DNA from: a virus
Virus record (IMG/VR): IMGVR_UViG_3300029327_000047
Span: 1 to 46,185 of that record
Direction: 5' to 3' (one strand)
Length of the DNA stretch: 46,185 bases
Under the pieces are notes generated by a model. It had not been told where the DNA came from. It saw only the letters and a list, made by a program, of their open reading frames with translations, and made no database searches. Every line of letters starts with the position of its first letter. The first letter of the stretch is position 1. Positions 20,884-30,509 of the stretch are shown here, one piece after another. The translations under genes and the position numbers were made by a program.

Positions 20884-21288
20884 ATGAGTGATACCTTCCG
20901 GGGCATTTCGCTAAATCGGCAAGGCATCCTGATGCCAAACGTGATAGCGAGCCTCTTGCCTGAGCAACTCGCGGATCTGTCAAACGGCTGCGGTCCTGCA
21001 TCAATGAAGGTTAAACTCATTCCCGATTCGATCTTGGGAGTTGACTTCTTTCCTGCTTGTTCCGGGCATGATGCCTGTTACGCGTTCGGTGAGGATGAGG
21101 ACGATAAGCGGCTGGCTGATCGGATCTTTCTATTCAACCTGCTCGCGGCAGTAGATGAACACTGCATTGAGAACGGCATCGTTGATCGAGTGCAGCGGGT
21201 AGCATGTCGAGAGGCGGCCTTTGCTTATTATAAGGCTGTTGCTGATTGGGGTAAGTCTGCATTTTGGGCAGGGAAAGAAAAGCGATGA
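20884..21288 (+). CDS. Phospholipase A2-like protein, 134 aa
   Basis: Carries the phage/bacterial PLA2-like signature: NGCGP (C36), then CSGHDACY (C59, H62, D63, C65) with the His-Asp dyad, and a downstream Asp in RLADRIF. Such enzymes hydrolyse sn-2 ester bonds of phospholipids, with calcium. It has no signal peptide. Lying inside the lysis cassette it may help membrane disruption, or be a virion protein; both are inference. Start at the ATG at 20884 with a weak GGTG site; MPNVIASLL (ATG at 20932) is an alternative. Confidence 0.7.
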   Translation: MSDTFRGISLNRQGILMPNVIASLLPEQLADLSNGCGPASMKVKLIPDSILGVDFFPACSGHDACYAFGEDEDDKRLADRIFLFNLLAAVDEHCIENGIVDRVQRVACREAAFAYYKAVADWGKSAFWAGKEKR

Positions 21289-21443
21289 GCAGCATTCTGC
21301 AAGAGATCAGAGAGCCGCTTGCCATAGCCGGGTTGATCCTTATTGCCGTGGTAGCGATGGCCTGTCTCGGCAAAGATGGAATCCCAATCGTTACAGGGTG
21401 CGCGGGTGGACTCGGCGGGATCATCGTTGGAAAGAAGATGTAG
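21285..21443 (+). CDS. Small two-span membrane protein, holin candidate, 52 aa
   Basis: Two hydrophobic segments (LAIAGLILIAVVAMACLG and PIVTGCAGGLGGIIVG) with a short turn and a basic end (GKKM) match a class II holin outline. The ATG at 21285 overlaps the phospholipase-like stop (ATGA). Confidence 0.6.
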   Translation: MSSILQEIREPLAIAGLILIAVVAMACLGKDGIPIVTGCAGGLGGIIVGKKM

Positions 21444-21522
21444 TGTGCGCGGCGCGATTCGAAAGGATCTAGCAAGCGCCCAAGAAGATCATCTTATAGC
21501 GGTCATCGATAAAAGGAATGCG

Positions 21523-21888
21523 ATGCCTTCTGCCCCGCCCCATGCATGTGGGCATCCTGGATGCAGTGCGCGCGTACCTCGTGGGCAGAGTAGATGTGAT
21601 GCCCATGCCAAGCAGTTACGCAGACAGTCTGATGCAGGCAGGTTGAGTAGCACAAAGCGTGGGTATGACGGTAGATGGCGAAAGGAAAGCGCCGAGTATC
21701 TAAGACAGCATCCAGACTGTGTTGATTGTGGCAAGGCAGCAGTACAGGTGGATCACATACGCCCTCATAAGGGCGACATGATTCTGTTTTGGGACAAATC
21801 TAATTGGGCGGGCAGGTGCGGCTCGTGCCACTCGATTAAGACAAATAAATATGATGGGGGCTTTGGCAATAAGGAGAGGGGGGCCTAA
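21523..21888 (+). CDS. HNH endonuclease, 121 aa
   Basis: An N-terminal CGHPGC zinc motif, RGYDGRWRK, then CVDCGK and VDHIRPHKGD, and the terminal NWAGRCGSCHSIKT give the HNH motif with its structural Cys pairs. This class commonly sits immediately before terminase in cos-type phages and is needed there for DNA packaging. The ATG at 21523 has AAGGA upstream; a GTG at 21445 could extend it by 26 residues. Confidence 0.9.
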   Translation: MPSAPPHACGHPGCSARVPRGQSRCDAHAKQLRRQSDAGRLSSTKRGYDGRWRKESAEYLRQHPDCVDCGKAAVQVDHIRPHKGDMILFWDKSNWAGRCGSCHSIKTNKYDGGFGNKERGA

Positions 21889-21967
21889 ATCTCTGGAACT
21901 CCTTAAGAACGACCGGGCGCCCAGCCATTTTCTTACGGACGCGATTTAAAATCCTGGATTTTTTAAT

Positions 21968-22369
21968 ATGGGCATTCGAGGCCGAAAACCAACTCCAACA
22001 GCATTGAAGGTGATTCAAGGCAATCCTGGACATCGGCCTTTAAATAAAAACGAGCCAAAGGTTGAGCCGGGAATCCCGGAGCGCCCGAAGTGGCTTAAAG
22101 GCGAAGCAAAAAAAGAGTGGGACCGTGTGATAGCTCTTTTCGGCCAAACGGGGGTCATCACCCCGATAGACGGATCCATGCTTGCCGTTTACTGCTGTCT
22201 GTTTGCAGAATGGGTAAATTCGATCAGGGGCAAATGCCCGCCAATGACGGCCAGTAGAATCGCACAGATGCGAGCACTCGCGTCTTCTTTCGGTCTTGAT
22301 CCATCAAGCAGATCCAGAATCTCCGGAAAGGATAAGAGCAAATCCAACAAGTGGGGGGCGCTTGTCTAA
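21968..22369 (+). CDS. terS: Terminase small subunit (P27 family), 133 aa
   Basis: Recognised from MGIRGRKPTPTALKVIQGNPG and the later PERPKWLKGEAKKEWDRV, typical of P27-type small terminase. It would bind the packaging site. No Shine-Dalgarno is visible; the 79-bp gap before it (21889-21967) has no gene and could hold the cos site. It ends in a basic tail (KDKSKSNKWG) overlapping the large subunit gene. Confidence 0.9.
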   Translation: MGIRGRKPTPTALKVIQGNPGHRPLNKNEPKVEPGIPERPKWLKGEAKKEWDRVIALFGQTGVITPIDGSMLAVYCCLFAEWVNSIRGKCPPMTASRIAQMRALASSFGLDPSSRSRISGKDKSKSNKWGALV

Positions 22370-24077
22370 GTTCGCCCATTGCGATGCGGCGCTAAAATAC
22401 GCGCAAGACGTTGTATCCGGCGTTATCCCGGCCGGTAAGTGGGTTCGGCTGGCCTGCCAGCGGCACCTTGACGACCTCGTAAAAGGGCAAAATAAAGATT
22501 TCCCTTTTCGGTTCGACCGCAAGAAAGCCGAAAAGGTTTGCCGGTTCATCGAAAACCTGACTCACATAAAGGGCAAGTGGGCAGGAACCACGATCCAACT
22601 GGAGTCCTGGCAGAAGTTTTTCACTTGTAGTGTTTTCGGCTGGGTCCGGAAATCGGATGGATGCCGGCGATTCCGCGAAGCCTATCTCGAGGTCCCCAGG
22701 AAAAACGCAAAAAGCACAATAGCCGCTGGTATCGGGCTTTACATGCTCACCGAAGACGGTGAACCGGGCGCGGAGGTTTATTCCGGCGCCACAACAGAGA
22801 AACAAGCATGGGAAGTTTTCCGCCCGGCGCGGCTCATGGCAAAAAAGGACGAAGAATTTCAGGCTCATTACGGGGTAACGGTCAGCGCGTCGAATCTTTC
22901 AATCCTGGACACGGCGGCAAAATTCGAGCCGATTGTTGGTAACCCAGGAGACGGAGCGAGTCCGCATTGCTCCATCACTGATGAATTTCACGAGCACAAA
23001 TCGCCCGAGCAATACGACACGATGATAACCGGCATGGGCGCTCGTACCCAGCCACTGAGCCTCATAATCACAACGGCCGGAAGCAACTTGGCCGGGCCTT
23101 GCTACGATAAGCGCGCCCAGGTTTGCAAAACGCTTCTCGGCGTCTTTGAAAACGATGACATTTTCGGCGTCATATACACGCTCGACGAGGCTGAAAAAGA
23201 CTCAACCGGGGCCATCGTAAAGCCCGAAGACGACTGGTCGGATTTTAAAAACTGGATCAAGGCCAATCCGAATTATGGCGTGAGCGTTTTCGAGGACTTC
23301 TTAAGATCCCGGCACCGGGAAGCGCTTCAGCGCGCGTCTAGGCAAAACATAATCCGCTGCAAGCATTTAAATCAGTGGATGAATGCCGCTACGGCCTGGA
23401 TGAACATGATTGCCTGGCGTAAATGCGTAGATCCGAATCTTAAGCCTGAAAATTTTAAGGGGCGGCGATGCTGGATGTCGCTCGATCTTGCCAGCAAAAT
23501 CGATATCGCGGAACTCGTTAGGCTCTTTAAATGGCAGGACGAGGAGGACGGTTCGGATCATTACGCCGCTTTTTGCAGTCACTACCTGCCTGAAGAGGCC
23601 GCCGAGCCCGAAGACAAAGCGCATTATGCAGGATGGGCGGCAGAGGGGTGGATCACCCTTACACCCGGAAACGTGATCGACTACGGCTACATCAAAGACG
23701 ATATGCGGGACTTTAAATCGGAGTTTGAGGTAGTCGAGGTTCCCTATGATCCTTTCCAGGCGACGCAACTCTCGGTTGAAATGCTCGAAGAGGGTTTTCC
23801 GATGGTCGAAGTTGGGGCCACGGTCAAGAACTTTTCCGAGCCAATGAAAGAGCTGGAAAAACTCGTGCTGTCCGGCCGTTTTCACCATAACGGAGACCCG
23901 GTTTTGACCTGGATGATGAGCAATGTACTGGCTCGGGTCGATAAAAAAGACAACATCTACCCGAATAAAGAGCGGGAAGAGGCCAAGATAGACGGTCCGG
24001 TGGCGATAATTATGGCGCTTTCGAGGGCGATATTGGGTGAAGGCAATGAGGTAAAGGAAGGAGTGTTGCTGCTCTAA
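22362..24077 (+). CDS. terL: Terminase large subunit, 571 aa
   Basis: DNA-packaging motor and nuclease. Walker A is YLEVPRKNAKSTIAAG, Walker B HCSITDEFHEH, and the coupling motif SLIITTAGSN; the nuclease part has WMSLDLASKIDIAEL and the later Asp-rich DGPVAIIMALSRA. The frame has no ATG near its start. I prefer the TTG at 22362 after GGGGGG, 8 bp inside the small-subunit gene; a TTG at 22296 is possible. Confidence 0.93.
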   Translation: MSKFAHCDAALKYAQDVVSGVIPAGKWVRLACQRHLDDLVKGQNKDFPFRFDRKKAEKVCRFIENLTHIKGKWAGTTIQLESWQKFFTCSVFGWVRKSDGCRRFREAYLEVPRKNAKSTIAAGIGLYMLTEDGEPGAEVYSGATTEKQAWEVFRPARLMAKKDEEFQAHYGVTVSASNLSILDTAAKFEPIVGNPGDGASPHCSITDEFHEHKSPEQYDTMITGMGARTQPLSLIITTAGSNLAGPCYDKRAQVCKTLLGVFENDDIFGVIYTLDEAEKDSTGAIVKPEDDWSDFKNWIKANPNYGVSVFEDFLRSRHREALQRASRQNIIRCKHLNQWMNAATAWMNMIAWRKCVDPNLKPENFKGRRCWMSLDLASKIDIAELVRLFKWQDEEDGSDHYAAFCSHYLPEEAAEPEDKAHYAGWAAEGWITLTPGNVIDYGYIKDDMRDFKSEFEVVEVPYDPFQATQLSVEMLEEGFPMVEVGATVKNFSEPMKELEKLVLSGRFHHNGDPVLTWMMSNVLARVDKKDNIYPNKEREEAKIDGPVAIIMALSRAILGEGNEVKEGVLLL

Positions 24078-25360
24078 TGTGGCCTTTTGGACGCAGAAAG
24101 CGCGAAATCGAAGCGCTAAGAACTGAATTGATGGAATTTAAGAACCAAGCCCCCACTGACGCGGCTTTCAGTAACTGGGTGGAACTGTTCGGCCATCATT
24201 TTCAGAGCTTAGCGGGTCCGGTTGTTACTTCTGAAAGCGCTATGCGCTCGTCCACCGTTTTTGCATGTGTCCGATTGATCGGGTCTTCGATTTCTAGTTC
24301 TCCTTGCCTGACTTACAAGGGCCGATACGGGATCAAGGGGGAGCGAAAGCTTGCTTGGGACCATCCGCGGGCGGCGCAGCTTCGGCTCCAGCCATGTGCT
24401 TCAGTGACCGCTTCTATGTTTTGGAAATTCATAATTCAGCACAAACTGCTAAGCGGAAATGCCTACGCCATCATACGCCCGGATTCGCTAATACCGATTA
24501 ACCCGGCTCGTGTGACGCCGTACCAGGCGTGGGAACTTGGGCTTGATGTAAAGCTGGGGGTAGACCCTTTCCGGCTTTATTACTATGTGGTTTGGGATAA
24601 TGGAAAATTCGAAATTTTCGATCAGTCGGACATGCTCCATTTTCCGAATCTCGGATGGGATGGAAAACAAGGTCTTTCCACGGTGCGCGCGGCCACTCAA
24701 AACATCGGATTGGCGCTCGCCCAGGAAGGTCATGGGGCGAAATTCTACGGCCAAGGGGCTCAATATAACGTAGTACTCAAATACCCCACAAAGGTCGGGA
24801 AGGATGCGGCCGAGCTAATCACAAACGCCTATCTTGCGAAGCGCCAATCCCATGGAAATCAGTACGATATTCCACTTATCCTCTCCGAGGGTGGGGATAT
24901 TTCTCAGGTTTCCATGAGCGCCAGAGACGCTCAAGCACTCGAAGCCCGTCAATATTCGGTTATCGATCAGTGCCGGTGGTTTGGGGTTCCCCCTGTGATG
25001 GTGGGCGAATCGGAGAAAACCTCATCTTGGGGGACCGGGGTTGAACAAATGGGCCGCTGGTTCGTGATGTTTACGCTTAACGACCATTTTTCGGATATCG
25101 AGCAGGAACTGGAGCGCAAACTTTTTAATACCGGCCGTTTTTTCGCTGAGTTTGATGAATCAGAACTTACCCGCGGCGACACAAAGACACGCGCTGAATA
25201 CTACAGAGTCATGCGAGGGAACTCTCAAGAGCCCGGTATTTTGACCGTCGAGGAAATGCGAATCGATGAGGGCCGGTCCCCAAAACCCGAAATTGGGGAG
25301 CTTCAGAAGCCCACTGTCGGAGGATTACCAAATGATAAATCGTCTGCAACAGCTGATTAG
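24077..25360 (+). CDS. HK97-type portal protein, 427 aa
   Basis: Forms the dodecameric portal. SAMRSSTVFACVRLIGSSIS, KLLSGNAYAIIRP, GLDVKLGVDPFRLYYYVV and FGVPPVMVGESEKTSSWG are portal family features, and the C-terminal MRIDEGRSPKP is typical. The start overlaps the terminase stop (TAATG). Confidence 0.95.
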   Translation: MWPFGRRKREIEALRTELMEFKNQAPTDAAFSNWVELFGHHFQSLAGPVVTSESAMRSSTVFACVRLIGSSISSSPCLTYKGRYGIKGERKLAWDHPRAAQLRLQPCASVTASMFWKFIIQHKLLSGNAYAIIRPDSLIPINPARVTPYQAWELGLDVKLGVDPFRLYYYVVWDNGKFEIFDQSDMLHFPNLGWDGKQGLSTVRAATQNIGLALAQEGHGAKFYGQGAQYNVVLKYPTKVGKDAAELITNAYLAKRQSHGNQYDIPLILSEGGDISQVSMSARDAQALEARQYSVIDQCRWFGVPPVMVGESEKTSSWGTGVEQMGRWFVMFTLNDHFSDIEQELERKLFNTGRFFAEFDESELTRGDTKTRAEYYRVMRGNSQEPGILTVEEMRIDEGRSPKPEIGELQKPTVGGLPNDKSSATAD

Positions 25361-26096
25361 CGCTAATGCTCGGGCTGGGGGTTTCTTCAGGCTCGATGCG
25401 GATAGTACAGAGCCCACCATCTATCTCTATACGATTATCGGAAAGGGCTACAATTGGGAAACCGATGAAGTTGTTGGTGTTTCCGATTTGGAATTTATGG
25501 CGGCTTTGCATGAGTGCCGGGATGCTCCGGTAGTTCATTTGAGGGTTAACTCTCCGGGGGGAAACGTATTTCAGGCCAAGGCCATGCAAACTGCCATAAT
25601 GCAGCATCCCGGTAAGATTATAGCCCATGTGGATTCTCTCGCGGCTTCTGCGGCATCCGCTCTGGTTATGTACGCATCAGAGGTCGAAATGTCCGTTAAC
25701 GCCTTCATGATGATTCACAAAGCTTGGGGGGCGTGCGTTGGAAATGATGACGATATGGTTGATATGGCGGCCAAACTCGCACAAATGAACGAGTCTTTAG
25801 CCCAGGATTACGTCAGAAAGACCGGGCTCGGAACGCCTGAAATCATGGAAATGATGAAAAAAACTACTTATATCGACGCTAAAACGGCCAAAGATAAGGG
25901 CTTTTGCGATTCGATCCTTGAACCAGACAAGAAAGTGCAAAACAGTTTCGATCTGAGCATCTACGGTGAAATTCCCGAGCCTCTTCGGATTGTGACGAAA
26001 GACGAGCCGATGAGTGTGCGGGAAGTGGAGCCGTATCGATGTGATCGAGCGAGTATAGAGCGCCGCTTGGCACATATCGAGCGGGTTTCTTCCTAA
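25332..26096 (+). CDS. ClpP-like prohead protease, 254 aa
   Basis: Head-maturation serine protease of the ClpP fold: LRVNSPGGNVFQAKAM, nucleophile in DSLAASAASALVMYAS, His in MMIHKAWGAC, and the Asp-containing helix further on (YIDAKTAKDKGFCD). The ATG at 25332 has GGAGGA 8 nt upstream and overlaps the portal gene by 29 bp. It should process the capsid protein's N-terminal delta domain. Confidence 0.94.
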   Translation: MINRLQQLISANARAGGFFRLDADSTEPTIYLYTIIGKGYNWETDEVVGVSDLEFMAALHECRDAPVVHLRVNSPGGNVFQAKAMQTAIMQHPGKIIAHVDSLAASAASALVMYASEVEMSVNAFMMIHKAWGACVGNDDDMVDMAAKLAQMNESLAQDYVRKTGLGTPEIMEMMKKTTYIDAKTAKDKGFCDSILEPDKKVQNSFDLSIYGEIPEPLRIVTKDEPMSVREVEPYRCDRASIERRLAHIERVSS

Positions 26097-26125
26097 AAGT
26101 TGTTCTTCGGAAAGGACTGAAAAGC

Positions 26126-27433
26126 ATGACTCTCAAAGAGTTGCGCGAATTGCGTAAGGTTAAGGCAGCGGAGGCCCGGAATCTCGTGGAAAAAAACACG
26201 GGAGACGCCTGGACCGTCGAAATCAACAACCAGTATGACGCCTTGATTTCGGACATTGACCACCTGGACGCCGAGATTGAGAGGCATCAGAAGATCATGG
26301 ATCTGACCGCGAAAGAAGTCCATGCCGCTACGGGGCGCGATCCCGCTCCGAGAATCGAAATCTCCGAGCCTCCTATTTATCTCAATCTCGGCCAGCAGCT
26401 CCTCGATGTTGCGGCGGTAATGTCCGGGAAGGTCGAGGGGGTCAAGCCCCAAGATGCCAAGGACCGTCTCATGAAGGTGCAGGCGGCGGCATCCGGCCAG
26501 AGTACCGGGGTTCCGAGCGACGGCGGATTTCTGGTCCAGAAGGATTTCACGACCGCTCTGATGGATAAAGCCATGAACGCCGCCAAACTCGCGCCCAAGT
26601 GTCGCGACATCACCATAGGCGAAGGCGCGGACGGCCTGGAGGCCCCCTATGTCGATGAAACCTCACGGGCAACCGGATCGCGCTGGGGTGGGGTGAGGGT
26701 CTACCGCCGCGCTGAAGCCGATACGGTTACGGCGAGCAAAATAAAGCTCGGGAAATGGGCCTGTGATCTCGAAGATCTTATGGCCATAACCTATGTCACG
26801 GGCCGGGCGCTTCGCGATGCGTCCTCTCTCGGCGCCATGATATCGATGGCCTTCGAGGAAGAGGGGGCGTTCGTTATTGACGACGAGATTCTTCGCGGGT
26901 CTGGCGCCGGTCAGTGTCTCGGTATTCTCAATTCCGGAGTCCTGGTATCCCAGGCAAAGGAAACCGGGCAGACCGCTGATACAGTCGTGGCGGAAAATAT
27001 CATCAAAATGCACTCCAGGCTCAACGCCCGTTATATCTCCGGGGCCGAGTGGTACATCAATCAGGAACTCTTGCCGCAGCTTCAGACTATGTCCATAGCT
27101 GTTGGCACTGGCGGGCAGCTGGTCTACACGCCGCCCGGAGGGCTAAACGTAGCTCCCTACGGGACGCTTCTCGGTTTGCCGGTGGTCCCGATTGAGCACG
27201 CTTCCGCGCCGGGGGATCTTGGTGATATCACACTCATGAACCTCTCCCAGTATATCCTCATCAAAAAGGGCGGAATGGACGCTCAGCAGTCCATGCATGT
27301 CCGTTTCCTCTATGATGAAATGTGCTTCAGGTTCATGTGGCGCATGAATGGCCAGCCCAAGGATAAATCGGCGCTTACGCCCTATAAGGGCAACAACACT
27401 ATTTCGCCTTTCGTGGCGCTTGCGGCCAGATAA
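26126..27433 (+). CDS. HK97-type major capsid protein, 435 aa
   Basis: A helical, coiled-coil delta domain fills about residues 1-100 (ELRKVKAAEARNLVEKN...). The mature HK97 fold follows: VPSDGGFLVQKDFTTALMD, SRWGGVRVYRRAEADT, FEEEGAFVIDDEILRGSG and the C-terminal RFLYDEMCFRFMWRMNGQ. Together with the protease upstream this predicts proteolytic maturation. Confidence 0.95.
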   Translation: MTLKELRELRKVKAAEARNLVEKNTGDAWTVEINNQYDALISDIDHLDAEIERHQKIMDLTAKEVHAATGRDPAPRIEISEPPIYLNLGQQLLDVAAVMSGKVEGVKPQDAKDRLMKVQAAASGQSTGVPSDGGFLVQKDFTTALMDKAMNAAKLAPKCRDITIGEGADGLEAPYVDETSRATGSRWGGVRVYRRAEADTVTASKIKLGKWACDLEDLMAITYVTGRALRDASSLGAMISMAFEEEGAFVIDDEILRGSGAGQCLGILNSGVLVSQAKETGQTADTVVAENIIKMHSRLNARYISGAEWYINQELLPQLQTMSIAVGTGGQLVYTPPGGLNVAPYGTLLGLPVVPIEHASAPGDLGDITLMNLSQYILIKKGGMDAQQSMHVRFLYDEMCFRFMWRMNGQPKDKSALTPYKGNNTISPFVALAAR

Positions 27434-27445
27434 GGAGCAGATGAG

Positions 27446-27931
27446 ATGAAATTCCCCGAACATTTTAAAATTGTTCCGATTATCACGAGCGCGAATATCG
27501 GAGCTTCAACCGACTGCGACAGCATCGATATGAGCAAGTTCCGCAAGGCCACCTTCATTTTTACTTGCGGGGCGTTTACGGGAGACGGGACCTTCTCCGT
27601 CAATAGTGGTTTGACGGAAGGGGCCAAAACCACTGCCGTCCCTTTTAAGTACGCGATGGGCGGAGCGGCAATCGGCACGGCTACGGCGGGAAGTGCTACA
27701 TCATGTGATGTATTGGCTGCCACTGCGAAGACAACCTCTGGATCGCCGACTGTCGCACTGACCTGCACAACGAAAATGGTAGTGCTCGAAGTAGACACTA
27801 TCGACATGGATACGGCAAACGGCCATAACTGGCTGACTGCAACCGTGGCGGCTACGGCGGGAATCCTTCACGGTGTCGCCATTCTGGCGCCGCGCTATAC
27901 CGGAAACCGGTCGGCAACCGCGCTCAAATAA
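27446..27931 (+). CDS. Hypothetical virion protein, possible capsid decoration, 161 aa
   Basis: Not recognised. Thr/Ala/Gly-rich beta protein (ATFIFTCGAFTGDGTFSV..., TTKMVVLEVDTIDM) of the kind found directly after capsid genes, 12 bp from the capsid stop and with AGGAG upstream. Role as decoration or head protein is inferred from place. Confidence 0.65.
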   Translation: MKFPEHFKIVPIITSANIGASTDCDSIDMSKFRKATFIFTCGAFTGDGTFSVNSGLTEGAKTTAVPFKYAMGGAAIGTATAGSATSCDVLAATAKTTSGSPTVALTCTTKMVVLEVDTIDMDTANGHNWLTATVAATAGILHGVAILAPRYTGNRSATALK

Positions 27932-27985
27932 TCAAACCGGGGCGGCCCGGAATGATGGCCGCCCTCATCCCGAAAGGATGAAATC

Positions 27986-28501
27986 ATGAATTACAACCCG
28001 AGCACTATTGCGCGAATCGCTGACATAAAAAACGGAATCGCGGTGCATACCGGGGCGCTGGCAAATGCGACCTATCTGCTTACCGGTGGGACGCAGACGG
28101 AGCTGTTTGGTGTCTATGGCCTGGTTCTGGTGCATGAACTCTATCTCGAAATCATCACGGACTGTTCGGCGCATGCTACCCAGGTAGCGTTTAACTGTAC
28201 GTTTACGACGCCCTCGATTGCGGTTAATCCGATGTGCGCTAAATGCGCGGCCATCACGAGTCTGGGGCAAGGAGGGCGAGTCGTATGGAAGGGCGGGGCG
28301 GTAGCAACGGCGGCCGTGATTACCGATTCTCCGGGGCTCTCTGATGTTCTCCCTACTTCCGGGCATCTGGTCGGCGGTGTAGGGTTTATTGGCTCCATCG
28401 GAATTCTGGCCTCAGATGCAAGCCAGGCTTCCGGGACATTCAAGGCGACGGTGCTCTACACTCCCAGGACCGAAGGCGCTTACGTCGCGGCGCTGCTCTA
28501 G
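27986..28501 (+). CDS. Hypothetical virion protein, 171 aa
   Basis: Not recognised. Beta-rich, with LVLVHELYLEIITDCSAHAT and a Gly-rich C-terminal half. It ends the head operon, with a strong terminator 22 bp downstream. AAGGATG precedes its start. Confidence 0.65.
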   Translation: MNYNPSTIARIADIKNGIAVHTGALANATYLLTGGTQTELFGVYGLVLVHELYLEIITDCSAHATQVAFNCTFTTPSIAVNPMCAKCAAITSLGQGGRVVWKGGAVATAAVITDSPGLSDVLPTSGHLVGGVGFIGSIGILASDASQASGTFKATVLYTPRTEGAYVAALL

Positions 28502-28522
28502 ACATAAATCCTGTTTTAATTA

Positions 28523-28550
28523 AAAAAGGCGGACCGAGGTCCGCCTTTTT
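28523..28550 (+). terminator. Strong rho-independent terminator after the head genes
   Basis: AAAAAGGCGGAC pairs perfectly with GTCCGCCTTTTT around CGAG. Being symmetric in A and T tracts, it could work in both directions. It separates the capsid genes from the cargo block. Confidence 0.9.
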
Positions 28551-28588
28551 CTGTGAAACCAGGAGAGCCTTAAACGAAAGGATAGAAA

Positions 28589-29005
28589 ATGGCCGGATCA
28601 TGGTCGGAATCGGTGATTAATAACGTAAAGGAAAACGGCGGTAGTCCATTTGGCACGATTGAATGGGTGTTCATTGGTGATGCCGCGAATGGTGCTGTTC
28701 CGGATCTGGTTATTCCCGCAGCCGACCGCCAGTGGATGGCCGGAAAGTCCTTTTACATGGCGGAGATAATTCCGGGGACCGACAGCCCGACAGCCGATTA
28801 TGACATCACGATCGAGGACGCCAGCGGAGATATTTTCGAGGATGCTTTGAAGGACTTATCCGCAACGCTACGCGCCCGCATACGGCCCAAGGTTAACGGC
28901 AAGGAAGATGTCTGGCCCTATGACGGCCGGCCGATCACAATTAAAGTCGCCAACACCACGGCGCCCTCAGCTCAGGCAACCGTTCGCCTATTCATGTGGA
29001 GGTAG
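28589..29005 (+). CDS. Hypothetical protein, 138 aa
   Basis: Not recognised. Beta-sandwich-like sequence (YMAEIIPGTDSPTADYDITI, PITIKVANTTAPSAQATV) resembling small phage structural proteins. AAGGATAG lies before the ATG. It leads the block of exported proteins but has no signal peptide itself. Confidence 0.65.
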   Translation: MAGSWSESVINNVKENGGSPFGTIEWVFIGDAANGAVPDLVIPAADRQWMAGKSFYMAEIIPGTDSPTADYDITIEDASGDIFEDALKDLSATLRARIRPKVNGKEDVWPYDGRPITIKVANTTAPSAQATVRLFMWR

Positions 29006-29009
29006 CCCC

Positions 29010-29921
29010 GTGAAAAAAATAGTCGTTTCGATTTGTCTGCTCACCGGATGCCTGGTCTTTGCGGCGTATCTTAATGCCGGGTCCAGCGTTCCTGCTGCCC
29101 CGAGTTCCGGTTCCGTACCGGCCACGGTCTCTCAAGCCGATGCCGAGGCGGGCACTTCCACAACGGTTAAATCATGGACGGCCCAGCGGGTTGCCCAGGC
29201 CATAGCCGCGTATCTGCTCGGAGGGCACGCCGCTGTATTTGAGTCCATTGCTGTAGGGACTACGGGCCTAACAACCGCCTCCGGTCCAAAACACTACGTC
29301 ATGTCCGCTCTTACCGGGGGAGCTGCGGGCGCACTCGATTCCATCCCAGTAGCCGCACTTGCAACCGGGGTTTTTGCGATAACTGCCAAGACGGATGGGG
29401 CTTGGTATATCCATATTTACGACTCGACCAGTGCGGCGGCTGAATCCAGCCCGGATGTGATCGCCCCTGATGATAATGCGGGCAACGGACGCTGGCTGCT
29501 CAGACAGACTTTTTCGAGCCTCACTTTACCCAACGGGACCGATGCTGCACCGACTACGGCTGCCCAGGCTTACTACAACACGACCAATAAGGCCCTGACC
29601 ATCGGTGACGGGACTGGCGCGATTACGCAGACACAGACCATCGCCAAGGGCACTTCCGCCCTTAATACTGCCGAAATAGCTTCCGGAAATCATGCGACCG
29701 TGGTCACTACATCGGCACCTGGTGTACTATCCACCGATGTCATTAACTGCAATCCAAACGCCGATGTGCATGGTGTAACTGGATACGCTCCATCCGCCAA
29801 TGGGATGTTGACAATTTTATACTACCCCACCGCTGACAACGTAAATTTCCTCGTGGTCAATAACACCGCTGGAGCAATCACTCCGGGGGCGGTTACACTG
29901 AACTGGCAGGTGCTAAGATGA
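29010..29921 (+). CDS. Exported fibre-like protein with signal peptide, 303 aa, GTG start
   Basis: The GTG at 29010 has GGAGG 7 nt upstream and gives an N-terminus MKKIVVSICLLTGCLVFAA that is a Sec signal. LTGC could be a lipobox (SPII), or cleavage may follow YLNA (SPI). The mature part has modules seen in tail fibres: QADAEAGTSTTVKSWTAQRV, and DAAPTTAAQAYYNTTNKALT. The mix of an export signal and fibre-like modules is odd for a virion gene. The stop overlaps the next start. Confidence 0.65.
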   Translation: MKKIVVSICLLTGCLVFAAYLNAGSSVPAAPSSGSVPATVSQADAEAGTSTTVKSWTAQRVAQAIAAYLLGGHAAVFESIAVGTTGLTTASGPKHYVMSALTGGAAGALDSIPVAALATGVFAITAKTDGAWYIHIYDSTSAAAESSPDVIAPDDNAGNGRWLLRQTFSSLTLPNGTDAAPTTAAQAYYNTTNKALTIGDGTGAITQTQTIAKGTSALNTAEIASGNHATVVTTSAPGVLSTDVINCNPNADVHGVTGYAPSANGMLTILYYPTADNVNFLVVNNTAGAITPGAVTLNWQVLR

Positions 29922-30508
29922 GACGATTAACCCTTGCACTTATTCTCTGCCTATTCCCCTGTTTCGCCTTTGCCGGTTCAGGTTTTTGGCCGGGGCCGGG
30001 GTTGGGCAAGGGCGGTGGAGCGGCATCGTGCGACCCTAGCACAAAAGAGGTCGGAACCAGGGATGTAGGCGCAACGGCTTTGTCCATGATAGCCCACCGT
30101 ATGTACTTGTATGCTGCCACATCTGATTGTACCGGGAATCTAAACACAGCCTATTGGTACTATGACAATTCCGGGACCGGCAGTTGTGATGTCTATATCT
30201 ATTCCAGGGCTGGTGCCGCTCCGGATAGTGCGGACGCGCTGGTAGGTGGAGTGACGGGGATATCTTCTGGAACTGGCTCTGAGTGGAGGTCCAGTTCTAC
30301 CGGCGTAAGCGGAAGCGTCGTAAATGCTACGGGATATTGGGTCTACACTATATGTGATGCCCAGATGGCATCCAAAAGGGGTTCGGCTGTCAGCCGGTAT
30401 TATAAGGACGGCGGCACGGTAGGCTCCCCGCCTGCAACCCTTGGCACTGGCTGGGCGGATGATGGTGTCAAAGCTCCAATTAGCGCATATATCAGCGTGG
30501 GACCATAA
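29918..30508 (+). CDS. Exported protein with signal peptide, 196 aa
   Basis: MRRLTLALILCLFPCFAFA is a clear Sec signal with an AFA cleavage site, leaving a mature beta-rich, Ser/Gly/Thr-rich protein of about 177 residues with four Cys that could form disulfides in the periplasm. No family recognised. Start overlaps the previous stop (ATGA), so it belongs to the same transcript. Confidence 0.65.
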   Translation: MRRLTLALILCLFPCFAFAGSGFWPGPGLGKGGGAASCDPSTKEVGTRDVGATALSMIAHRMYLYAATSDCTGNLNTAYWYYDNSGTGSCDVYIYSRAGAAPDSADALVGGVTGISSGTGSEWRSSSTGVSGSVVNATGYWVYTICDAQMASKRGSAVSRYYKDGGTVGSPPATLGTGWADDGVKAPISAYISVGP

Positions 30509-30509
30509 C

